Origin: an uncultured Bacteroidota bacterium
GTDB taxonomy: Bacteria > Bacteroidota > Bacteroidia > Chitinophagales > Chitinophagaceae
DNA length: 8,243 nucleotides
Direction of reading: 5' to 3'
NCBI GenBank assembly: GCA_946480675.1
Contig: CAMLKS010000091.1
Location: forward strand, 1 to 8,243
The notes beneath the pieces were generated by a model that searched no databases, was not told the DNA's origin, and saw only the letters and a list, made by a program, of their open reading frames with translations. Positions 1-6,554 of the stretch are shown here, one piece after another. Each line of letters opens with the position of its first letter. The stretch's first letter is position 1. A program made the position numbers and the translations under genes.

Positions 1-127
1 CAAAATCCAACCCCTCGCTGCTAGCAGTATATATAGTTTCGCCCGTGATGGCATTATGTAGTTCATCGCCTGTTTTGGCGGTTACCCATTTGCCCTCGGC
101 GTAGTTCTTTAATTGTGTTACCGGCAT
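1..127 (-). CDS. paaZ: PaaZ-like bifunctional oxepin-CoA hydrolase / aldehyde dehydrogenase, N-terminal fragment
   Basis: Only the first 42 codons are present; the gene continues beyond the left edge. The peptide starts MPVTQLKNYAEGKWV and carries AITGETIYTASSEGLDF. It aligns from memory with the N-terminus of E. coli PaaZ, which has a short strand-forming GxW stretch followed by AISGEALWEVTSEGLDM. In the known family, PaaZ opens the oxepin-CoA ring (C-terminal hydratase-like domain) and oxidises the resulting semialdehyde (N-terminal ALDH domain) in aerobic phenylacetyl-CoA degradation in the cytoplasm. The ATG at 127-125 is supported by AGGAG at 141-137 (minus strand), nine bases upstream, one of the few good Shine-Dalgarno sites in the window. 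A plain aldehyde dehydrogenase is the main alternative, but the SEGLDF motif favours PaaZ. The catalytic residues lie outside the window. Confidence 0.8.
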   Translation of the reverse strand, partial: MPVTQLKNYAEGKWVTAKTGDELHNAITGETIYTASSEGLDF

Positions 128-154
128 ATAAAATAACTCCTGTTTTAGAGTGCC

Positions 155-162
155 CAAATTTA
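155..162 (-). promoter_or_regulatory. Putative Bacteroidota -7 box for paaZ
   Basis: On the minus strand the bases read TAAATTTG, a full match to the Bacteroidota sigma-ABfr -7 consensus TAnnTTTG. Transcription would start roughly at 148-151, giving an untranslated leader of about 20-25 bases that includes the AGGAG at 141-137. I see no good -33 TTTG at the usual spacing of about 19 bases, so the call rests on the -7 box and its position. Confidence 0.5.
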
Positions 163-163
163 G

Positions 164-171
164 TTTATTTG
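164..171 (+). promoter_or_regulatory. Weak -7-like box upstream of the exported hypothetical protein
   Basis: TTTATTTG differs from TAnnTTTG at one position. A T-run at 143-146 lies 17 bases upstream where a -33 element would be expected. It would give a leader of about 13 bases before the ATG at 189. It sits next to the oppositely oriented paaZ box, as expected for a compact divergent promoter region, but AT-rich sequence makes chance matches likely. Confidence 0.25.
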
Positions 172-188
172 CAGTTAAATATTTGATA

Positions 189-1232
189 ATGCTATTGTTC
201 AGAGCTATTATAGCTTGTTTTTTCCTGATTGGCCTGCTGTCCGATACTTGGGCTCAAAAAACATTTGAGTTTAAGTATAAAAACTCAGTTGAGGCTATAA
301 AAGCTGATTTCGGTGCAGCTAAGGTGATAGATAAGCGTGTGGACACAAATACTATGGGATATGTACGTATTAATGCCTACATAAAGGACATTACAGCTTC
401 ACCGTCGGTAGCAAAAGCATTGGAAAACCACTATAATGAAATGTTCAGGCAAAATGCGGAGCGCGATACGTTGCTGGTAGTATTACATGCTTTGAACCTG
501 GAACATAACCCAACGGCTGCAGAGCAGGGTACAATATACATATATGCTGATTTTTATAAGGGCGCAAATGACCAGTATGAATTACTGCTTACTGTAGATT
601 CGTTTTACGAAGTACCTCCGGGAAGCTTACCTGCCAGCATGCTAAAACGATATCAATTACTCATGGATACATATATCACTATGATAGCGGAGAAAGCTTG
701 GCGGGAAAAGATGTTTTCTTTTGCCGATGCAATGTGGTATCATAACAAACGGAAACAGGAATACCCTGTTTATCAAACGGAGAACTATGTAAGGGGTATT
801 TACAAGTCGCATGAGGAATTTCTGAATCAAACGCCATCCATTGTTGAATTTAAACGTTTAGATAGGATGATAGCCAACCAGAATGTGCCTCAATTTTACA
901 TTACTACTGTTAATGACAAGCATGGAGAGCGTATTGATCCCTCAGAATACTTCGCTGTGTACGATAAACGTTGGTTTAAATCGACAGCATCAGGACCAAT
1001 TAGTATGAAGAAAAAGAGAAATGACTTTTATATAGAATATCGTGTTCAGAAAGGTTCGGAGGCTGGTATGGCGTTATCTGGTCTTATGTTTGGCCTGATG
1101 GGCGTCACTGCTTACCAGGCATTTACACAACCTAAAGTGCGTTTATCGCGTGGAACAAGTACGGGTACTTACCTTATGAAAATGGCATATGATACTGGTA
1201 AGATGCTGCCTGTCCGGAAAGTGAAGGATTAG
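189..1232 (+). CDS. Exported hypothetical protein with a C-terminal glycine-rich hydrophobic segment
   Basis: I do not recognise this 347-residue protein. It starts MLLFRAIIACFFLIGLL and has a Sec signal peptide with a probable cut after TWA (residue 22), leaving Gln at the mature N-terminus, a common pattern in Bacteroidota. Cys10 lies inside the hydrophobic core, not in a lipobox, so it is probably not a lipoprotein; the mature part has no cysteine. The body is charged and mixed alpha/beta in character. Residues 291-313 form a hydrophobic stretch with glycines at 293, 298, 302 and 305 that could enter or lie on a membrane. There is no T9SS tail. The frame is open back to a GTG at 150, but the ATG at 189 is preferred because the signal peptide begins there and the longer form would run through the divergent promoter. 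The place of action is the periplasm or outer envelope by inference. The next gene is 78 bases downstream on the same strand. Confidence 0.8.
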   Translation: MLLFRAIIACFFLIGLLSDTWAQKTFEFKYKNSVEAIKADFGAAKVIDKRVDTNTMGYVRINAYIKDITASPSVAKALENHYNEMFRQNAERDTLLVVLHALNLEHNPTAAEQGTIYIYADFYKGANDQYELLLTVDSFYEVPPGSLPASMLKRYQLLMDTYITMIAEKAWREKMFSFADAMWYHNKRKQEYPVYQTENYVRGIYKSHEEFLNQTPSIVEFKRLDRMIANQNVPQFYITTVNDKHGERIDPSEYFAVYDKRWFKSTASGPISMKKKRNDFYIEYRVQKGSEAGMALSGLMFGLMGVTAYQAFTQPKVRLSRGTSTGTYLMKMAYDTGKMLPVRKVKD

Positions 1233-1295
1233 GGACTATGGGCTGAACACAGGTTAGTCATACTAATTTTACTGCAGCTTCGTTTATCAAATAAC

Positions 1296-1302
1296 TATCT
1301 TG
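1296..1302 (+). promoter_or_regulatory. Possible -7 box just upstream of the GT39 gene
   Basis: TATCTTG is one T short of the consensus TAnnTTTG, and the surrounding CTATCTTGCCCA closely resembles CTATCTTTGCCCA in front of secDF. If used, transcription would begin only a few bases before the ATG at 1311, so the message would be nearly leaderless. No convincing -33 TTTG is visible at standard spacing. Confidence 0.35.
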
Positions 1303-1310
1303 CCCATCTT

Positions 1311-2795
1311 ATGCAAATGAAACCCTCTTTTCTACAGAATGAAAAGATATATAAGTGGCTGGCTTTTGCAGCTATATTTTTGGGCATTATCATACGTGTT
1401 TCAGTTTACCTGCAAAATCGTAACCTGTTTATAGATGAAGCGAATGTAGCCCGTAACATTTACGAGCGTGGTTTTGCAGGGCTGGCAGGGCCACTTAGCT
1501 ATGAGCAATACGCACCCCCCATTTTTCTATGGTTAACCAAACTTTCAACCACATGGCTGGGTTTTGGTGAACAGGCTTTTCGTTTGTACCCTTTAATGGC
1601 AGGTATCGCATCGCTGTTTGTAATGTATGCACTGCTAAAAAAACTGGATGCCGGAAATGCTGCATGGTATGCAATAGGTATGATGGCGATAGGCTATATA
1701 TATGTACGTTATAGCACAGAGTTGAAGCAGTATATTAGCGATGTATTGGTCGTTTTATGTTTACTTCTGCTGGCGGTGAAAACTGATATACAGAAAACGA
1801 CCGGATCAAAATTCGCTATAATATGGTTGGGAGCAGGGAGCATGGCTATATGGCTTAGTATGCCATCAGTATTTGTTCTTGCTGGCGTAGCTGCCTATTA
1901 TTTTATCCATTGCATACAGCATAAGGTTTTTAAAAAAATATGGCTAATAGCTATATGTGGTATTGTGTGGTTAGCTCAATTTGGTGCCTACTACAAACTG
2001 ATATTGCAAACCCAGGCCGAGTCGAACTATCTGCAGAGTTTTCATGCTGATTATTTTTTGGTAGCAACGCCGGATAACATAAAGGAATGGAACCATAATA
2101 TAGCACTGTGCCAGGTTTTGCTATCGGAAGCTGCGGGAGCTACTGCTTTAGCACTTGTATTTAACTTTGCTGCAATAGCATATGCAATGGTGTACCTCGT
2201 AAGAAAAAAACGTGCTGTTGCAGCTTTGCTGATACTGCCTGGCATTGCACTGTTGTTTGCAGCGGCTATCAATAAGTTTACACTCATACCGAGGGTTTCC
2301 CTTTTTATAATGCCAATAATCTTATTGCTTGCTGCCATTGGTGTCGGCCTTATGTTATTGCATAAAAGACGGTATATAAATTGGGTAGCGGCAATTATTG
2401 CGTTCGTCAATTTATATAACCATAATATGGTGCACTTTATATGGGATAAACTGGAAACGGAAGAAATAACAGATGCACTGGATTTTGTAATGGAGAATGG
2501 CATTAATAATGGCAACAGGTTGTACCTGCATAACGGGGCAGGGCCGGCATTTATCTACTACACTACTATCCATCCTGAAAAAGATAAATGGAGCAGCATA
2601 AAAAATGCGGATAAGCTAAGTTGGGATGCAGATTACAATGGGCTTGCCCAGTGGGCGCTATCACCTTCTGCATTTATTTTTACCAGTGTTTATTCAACCG
2701 ATCTGGCTAACACAAGAAAGAAAATAGAGGGGCATATGAAACAGGTAGCAAGCATTGAGAAGCCCGGTTGTTATACTTTTATCTACAGCAAATAA
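1311..2795 (+). CDS. Glycosyltransferase family 39 (ArnT/PMT_2-like) integral membrane protein
   Basis: This 494-residue protein is a probable GT-C transferase that moves a sugar from a polyprenyl-phosphate donor to an acceptor on the outer face of the inner membrane. The first membrane span (about 16-34) is followed by NRNLFIDEANVARNI with Asp42-Glu43, the acidic pair that marks the catalytic first loop in GT39/ArnT-type enzymes. Further family-like signals are YAPPIFLW (67-74), the GEQAFRLYPLMAG stretch (86-98), RYSTELKQYISD (133-144) and IPRVSLFIMP (326-335). About ten hydrophobic spans extend to roughly residue 371, followed by a soluble tail of about 120 residues facing, by analogy, the periplasm. 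ATG at 1311 and ATG at 1317 are both possible starts; neither has a Shine-Dalgarno site. Donor and acceptor cannot be told from sequence; glycan or lipid modification is as likely as protein glycosylation. It ends 27 bases before a strong terminator. Confidence 0.82.
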   Translation: MQMKPSFLQNEKIYKWLAFAAIFLGIIIRVSVYLQNRNLFIDEANVARNIYERGFAGLAGPLSYEQYAPPIFLWLTKLSTTWLGFGEQAFRLYPLMAGIASLFVMYALLKKLDAGNAAWYAIGMMAIGYIYVRYSTELKQYISDVLVVLCLLLLAVKTDIQKTTGSKFAIIWLGAGSMAIWLSMPSVFVLAGVAAYYFIHCIQHKVFKKIWLIAICGIVWLAQFGAYYKLILQTQAESNYLQSFHADYFLVATPDNIKEWNHNIALCQVLLSEAAGATALALVFNFAAIAYAMVYLVRKKRAVAALLILPGIALLFAAAINKFTLIPRVSLFIMPIILLLAAIGVGLMLLHKRRYINWVAAIIAFVNLYNHNMVHFIWDKLETEEITDALDFVMENGINNGNRLYLHNGAGPAFIYYTTIHPEKDKWSSIKNADKLSWDADYNGLAQWALSPSAFIFTSVYSTDLANTRKKIEGHMKQVASIEKPGCYTFIYSK

Positions 2796-2814
2796 TTTAA
2801 TCAGTAATAGAAAT

Positions 2815-2849
2815 AAAAAAAAGGCCGCTATATAGCGGCCTTTTTTTTT
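2815..2849. terminator. Bidirectional intrinsic terminator between convergent genes
   Basis: A perfect 18-bp palindrome, GGCCGCTATATAGCGGCC (2823-2840), is preceded by eight A and followed by nine T. Read on either strand it gives a GC-rich hairpin followed by a U-run. It lies 27 bases after the GT39 stop and 31 bases after the protease stop, so it can end both transcripts. Confidence 0.93.
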
Positions 2850-2871
2850 GTTATTCTGCTATTGTCAACTG

Positions 2872-3123
2872 TTATTTCTGAAGCTGTACTTTAACAGTAC
2901 CACTGTGCCCTTGCTCATCTGTCAGTACGATGTAGTACACACCATTTGCAAGGCCTTCCATATTTATCACCTTCGTTGAAACATCGGTAGCGTTTGTTTT
3001 CATTACTTGCTGGCCAAGTTGATTATATATGCCTATGTTCATATTCACAGTCCTGCCTGCCCAGTCAAACGTTAGTTTGCCAGAGCTAGGGTTAGGATAT
3101 ATTTTCACATCCTGCATATTCAC
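2872..3123 (-). other. T9SS type A C-terminal sorting domain (residues 1072-1154 of the protease)
   Basis: The segment has the expected three blocks: YPNP with a following Gly and hydrophobic strand, an IYN..GQ.V strand, and L.NGVYY..L followed by a short basic end, KVQLQK. Such domains direct cargo through the PorU/PorV/SprA machinery and are normally cut off, with the cargo released or attached to surface polysaccharide. It implies that the host genome encodes T9SS; none of its components is in this window. Confidence 0.9.
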
Positions 3124-6100
3124 CATATCTACATCCAGCAGGGTAATTACCAGAACATTTGAAGGGCCAGACCAGCAACCATTGTTATCTGTGATTGCGT
3201 AGTAAGCACCTAATGTTTGTGGGTACAGCTGGCCATTCCTGCCATCTGTAAGCTGACCGCCAGGGCCGAACCAAATAAACGTGCCTTTACGGTCTACCGT
3301 CAGCATATTGCCTATCAGGTGGATGATTGGCGGGTCAAGTGTCAATGAACGCATCATGGTATCCGGAATAGAATATACAGTATCAGGCAGGTAGCATTGG
3401 CCATCTGTTTGATGTGCGCGGCAATAAACCACATCATTTGTTACTAAAGAAGTAGAACTGTATGTAGGGCCGCTGGCTACATTAAAGCCATTCACAAACC
3501 AATCGAGCTGAGGAGAAGAACCGATACTGGTTACCGTAGCGGTAAATTCAACCAATGAATCGAGACAGCCTGGGTCTTTACCTTGCGTTATCTTAACGTT
3601 GATAGTTGGGCGTGCACTTGGAGTAGTTACCACAGTCAATGCATTAGAAGTATCTGATTGATTCAATACGCATGGGTCGCTTGACATGAATATACAATCA
3701 ACCACATCATTGTTCTCTACTACATTGGTAAATACAGGGCCTTGCGGAGCGCCTATATTCGTACCGTTGATCCTCCACTGATACAGCGGGCTTGTACCTG
3801 GATTGGTAGTTGTAGCCGTAAAGACTGCAACTTGGCTATCACATGAAGGGCTAGGTGTTGTTTGTGCGATGCTTACATCAGCTGTTATCTGCTGGTGCAC
3901 GATTGTTATATCATTAGATGTAGCTGTAGGTGTAGAGGCACATGTAGAATTTGATGTCAAAATAGCCTTTACAACATCTCCATTTGCTAATGTAGCGGTA
4001 AATGTAGGGCCCGTTATACCCGTTTGGGTAACATTGTTTACCCTCCACTCATATACCGGAGCGTTGCCGCCAGTAGTTGGCGTAGCTGTAAATGTTAGTG
4101 ATTGACCGGCACAGCCAGGGTTATTACCTGTAGTAAGCGCAATGCTTACGGTAGGTGCTTTGGTACTGTATGTAATTGTAACATCGTTTGAGCTGACTGC
4201 CGGGTTAGGTGTAGGTGCACATGATGAATTTGATAACATTTGTGCACGTATCAACGTACCTGCAGGGTTGCCCCATGTCCTTAATGTTCTTCCATCGGGG
4301 CTGATGATAGCATTGCTAGATGGAATGGCAGCATATCCACTACCGGTATTTCTTTGCCATGAGAATATCGGAGCCCCACCGGGGTTAATAGTACTGGTTA
4401 TAGAGAAGGTAAGCGTATCCTCAATGCAGCCAGGTAATACGCCACCGGTAAGTGCCATTGTTACCGCAGGGCCGATGGAGCTGGAACGACGTACTGTATC
4501 GGATTCAGATGTGACACTGTCAATACCACAAGGGCTGATATATAGAATGCGCACTTTTACACTATCGTTATTATTGAAAGCTGTAGACCTGAATGTATCG
4601 GTAGTAACAGTTGGTTGCAGTATGCCGTTTTTAAACCATTTGATAGCTGTAATGGTCAGGCCGCTGCTTGGTACTGCATAGTAAGTCAGTTCAGCACCGG
4701 GGCAAGAAGGATTACCGCCAATAGGGGGCTTGCTTAATGTTACACTACCTGTAGCAGAGCCGCCGCTACCGCGAATGACTACAGTATAATCCTCTGCCTG
4801 TCCCCACTGTAGTTCATCGCAAGAGTCAACATTTGTTGCAAGGTCTGCAATTACACGCATGCGCAGTGGTGTACACATTACAGTTGAGGCGCTGGTAGGC
4901 ACCACAAAATTTGCCTGTTTGGTAACGCTAAAGCCAGTGCCGGCATTTAGGATACGCTCGGTATTTTCAAAAATGCCATTATTATTATAGTCTATATACG
5001 CTTTAGCCTTATTATTTGTTGAAGTAACTGTAACAGTAAGTGAATAGGTGCGGCCTGCTGTTAATGTTACCCTGTGCTTACATGTATTGTTTACATAGGC
5101 ACCACCCTCACTATAACCATTTGATTCTATATGGAAGAATGTATCCTTAACAGTCATTGAGGCAGGGTCTGCGATGATAATCTTACGTGGCCCAACATTT
5201 GCTCCGTTAGCGAATGATGCATTGGTAGGGTTGATACTGGTTGTGCAGGAGCTAACCAATGAAGTAGCAGGAGGTGCTGTAGCACCCAATGATGTAAGGA
5301 AACCGGAGCGAGATAAATGCGATTTCAGATTAAACATCATTTTTGCCCTTTGGCCGGGTGTAAACCTATCCTGGCAGTTTGAATAATCCATAAAATTGTG
5401 CACTACATCACCATATGCATTACCTGTACAAGGGTTTGTGCCTGTAGGGCAGGTGAATGGAGAACGTATATGCGGGTCTGTATCACAAATACCATCGCCA
5501 TCCAGCGTACAGTCAAGGTTGGGAGGGCAGGTAGTACCATTCACATCCCCTTCAAAGGTATGCTGTAAGCCAAAAGCATGACCTACTTCATGCGCCAGGG
5601 TTACATTATTGGCATAATCAAATACTTGTGATGCTAAAACTACCGCACCGTCCACACTATATTGAATCGGGCCGACAGGCGGATAAGCATAACCGGCTGT
5701 AAAGCTGCCAGAGCCGGCATAGCCGTTAACGCCATCTATTTTGTTCACAATATATATATTGTAATACAGTGTATTATTCCAACGGCTCAGTGCTTTAATT
5801 GTCGCATCTGTTTCGCCACCCGTAAAGCCGCCACCGGGTGTTTCAATACCACCAGCATTATAGCTTGCCAGTACAGAGCCATTTTTACGGATGATACCGT
5901 TAGAGGCATTACAAGCAGTATCGCGTTTTGCCAATACAAATTTTATAGGGATACGTGTACCGCCACCACCAGGTAATGTATATGGCGATTCTGCAGCCCA
6001 GGCTTTATTGGTTTGATCTATCCATGCCTGTATGATAGCATTACTGGGAGAATAACGCCCTGCAAATGCAGCCGATGTATCGATAACGTGTACCACTACC

Positions 6101-6336
6101 GGTATTTCATACACAGTGTCTACGCCATTAGGCATCAACACCTTTAAGCTACTAATGTTGGGTGTAGATGCCACATAGGCAGCCCAACGAGCTTTCATGT
6201 CGTTAAATGATCGGGCGTAGGCAGGGTCATTGGCCATATGGTAACCATGCACCTGGTCGAAACCGCACTTTTGGGAAAATGAGGTGAAATAAGTGCACAA
6301 TAACGCCACGAAGAATAGCGTAATTTTTCGTATCAT
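2872..6336 (-). CDS. Secreted multidomain M43 zinc metalloprotease with T9SS sorting domain
   Basis: The 1154-residue protein is a probable extracellular peptidase of the pappalysin/cytophagalysin type. A signal peptide (cut near SFS21|Q22) precedes a prosegment-like stretch and a catalytic domain at about 75-345. HEVGHAFGLQH (249-259) supplies zinc ligands His249, His253 and His259 and catalytic Glu250; NFMDY (314-318) supplies the Met-turn with Met316. Cysteines at 270, 276, 284, 296, 303 and 321 fit the disulfide-rich loops of M43B. A GEVED-type domain (about 378-522) has YIDYNNNGIFE and ends in GQAEDYTVVI. A Gly/Ser linker leads to five Ig-like repeats (about 539-1000) and a further Ig-like module (1007-1066). 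The tail has KIYPNPSSGKLTF (1078-1090), IYNQLGQQV and LANGVYYIVL, a type A T9SS C-terminal domain. Export by Sec followed by T9SS, with removal of the tail at the surface, follows from the family. The substrate is unknown. The gene appears intact; no Shine-Dalgarno site precedes ATG 6336. Confidence 0.93.
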   Translation of the reverse strand: MIRKITLFFVALLCTYFTSFSQKCGFDQVHGYHMANDPAYARSFNDMKARWAAYVASTPNISSLKVLMPNGVDTVYEIPVVVHVIDTSAAFAGRYSPSNAIIQAWIDQTNKAWAAESPYTLPGGGGTRIPIKFVLAKRDTACNASNGIIRKNGSVLASYNAGGIETPGGGFTGGETDATIKALSRWNNTLYYNIYIVNKIDGVNGYAGSGSFTAGYAYPPVGPIQYSVDGAVVLASQVFDYANNVTLAHEVGHAFGLQHTFEGDVNGTTCPPNLDCTLDGDGICDTDPHIRSPFTCPTGTNPCTGNAYGDVVHNFMDYSNCQDRFTPGQRAKMMFNLKSHLSRSGFLTSLGATAPPATSLVSSCTTSINPTNASFANGANVGPRKIIIADPASMTVKDTFFHIESNGYSEGGAYVNNTCKHRVTLTAGRTYSLTVTVTSTNNKAKAYIDYNNNGIFENTERILNAGTGFSVTKQANFVVPTSASTVMCTPLRMRVIADLATNVDSCDELQWGQAEDYTVVIRGSGGSATGSVTLSKPPIGGNPSCPGAELTYYAVPSSGLTITAIKWFKNGILQPTVTTDTFRSTAFNNNDSVKVRILYISPCGIDSVTSESDTVRRSSSIGPAVTMALTGGVLPGCIEDTLTFSITSTINPGGAPIFSWQRNTGSGYAAIPSSNAIISPDGRTLRTWGNPAGTLIRAQMLSNSSCAPTPNPAVSSNDVTITYSTKAPTVSIALTTGNNPGCAGQSLTFTATPTTGGNAPVYEWRVNNVTQTGITGPTFTATLANGDVVKAILTSNSTCASTPTATSNDITIVHQQITADVSIAQTTPSPSCDSQVAVFTATTTNPGTSPLYQWRINGTNIGAPQGPVFTNVVENNDVVDCIFMSSDPCVLNQSDTSNALTVVTTPSARPTINVKITQGKDPGCLDSLVEFTATVTSIGSSPQLDWFVNGFNVASGPTYSSTSLVTNDVVYCRAHQTDGQCYLPDTVYSIPDTMMRSLTLDPPIIHLIGNMLTVDRKGTFIWFGPGGQLTDGRNGQLYPQTLGAYYAITDNNGCWSGPSNVLVITLLDVDMVNMQDVKIYPNPSSGKLTFDWAGRTVNMNIGIYNQLGQQVMKTNATDVSTKVINMEGLANGVYYIVLTDEQGHSGTVKVQLQK
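3337..4722 (-). repeat. Five tandem Ig-like protein repeats of about 90 residues in the protease
   Basis: The repeats are visible in the protein by a P-x-C start, a central W-x-x-N/F-x-N-G-type strand, a D-x-V-x-C/A strand and a closing cysteine. Cysteine pairs are 545/603, 637/706, 742/799, 832/889 and 924/981. The spacing is 57-58 residues in four repeats and 69 in the second. Pitch is 90-105 residues. DNA identity between copies is only patchy, with short shared pieces such as GTAGCGGTAAA, so these are diverged domain duplications and not recent DNA repeats. They probably act as spacers or binding modules between catalytic domain and sorting tail. Confidence 0.8.
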
Positions 6337-6415
6337 GCTCTGAAAATTTGTTGTTTATATTTACTTCTCTCGTAAAAATAACATTTTCGTTAATAAAATA
6401 CTAAAAGATTTCAAG

Positions 6416-6427
6416 CCATATATATGG
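6416..6427. repeat. 12-bp perfect palindrome in the protease/secDF divergent region
   Basis: CCATATATATGG is self-complementary and lies 79 bases upstream of the protease start and 127 bases upstream of the secDF start, outside the predicted secDF promoter. It may be an operator half-site pair, but its centre is simple AT alternation in an AT-rich region, so chance is a real alternative. The rest of the 218-base gap (6337-6554) is AT-rich, with no other gene or RNA that I can recognise. Confidence 0.3.
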
Positions 6428-6476
6428 ACGTTTTCAAACATGTAAAAAACTTGTTTTTATCATAGTTTATGGAAAC

Positions 6477-6506
6477 TTTTATTTTTTATATTAAATCCTA
6501 TCTTTG
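6477..6506 (+). promoter_or_regulatory. Putative promoter of secDF
   Basis: TATCTTTG at 6499-6506 is a full match to the Bacteroidota -7 consensus TAnnTTTG. A TTTT at 6477-6480, 18 bases upstream, is a one-mismatch -33 TTTG. A start near 6511 would leave a leader of about 44 bases before the ATG at 6555. The leader has no Shine-Dalgarno site, which is common in this phylum. Confidence 0.65.
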
Positions 6507-6554
6507 CCCACTCTGTTTTCATAAAAAGTATATAAGTATTAATCGAAAAAACCT

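Noticed and set aside
150..188. GTG start at 150 for the exported protein, giving 13 extra residues
   Set aside because: The ATG at 189 starts a standard signal peptide, and the extension would overlap the paaZ promoter box and lie almost against its ribosome binding site.
216..218. Cys10 of the exported protein as a lipoprotein acylation site
   Set aside because: It lies inside the hydrophobic core with no lipobox and with more than ten hydrophobic residues still to follow; cutting after TWA fits better.
2051..2515. Open minus-strand frame of 154 codons inside the GT39 gene
   Set aside because: It is antisense to membrane spans of a well-supported gene and its translation shows no recognisable domain or start signal.
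3803..4681. Two open plus-strand frames antisense to the Ig-like repeats of the protease
   Set aside because: They are hydrophobic and Val-rich because they are the complement of Thr/Asn-rich repeats; the protease frame is certain.
3337..4722. Periodic repeats that could suggest a CRISPR array or DNA satellite
   Set aside because: The period is about 270 bases, copies are strongly diverged in DNA and the similarity is at the protein level, as expected for Ig-like domains.
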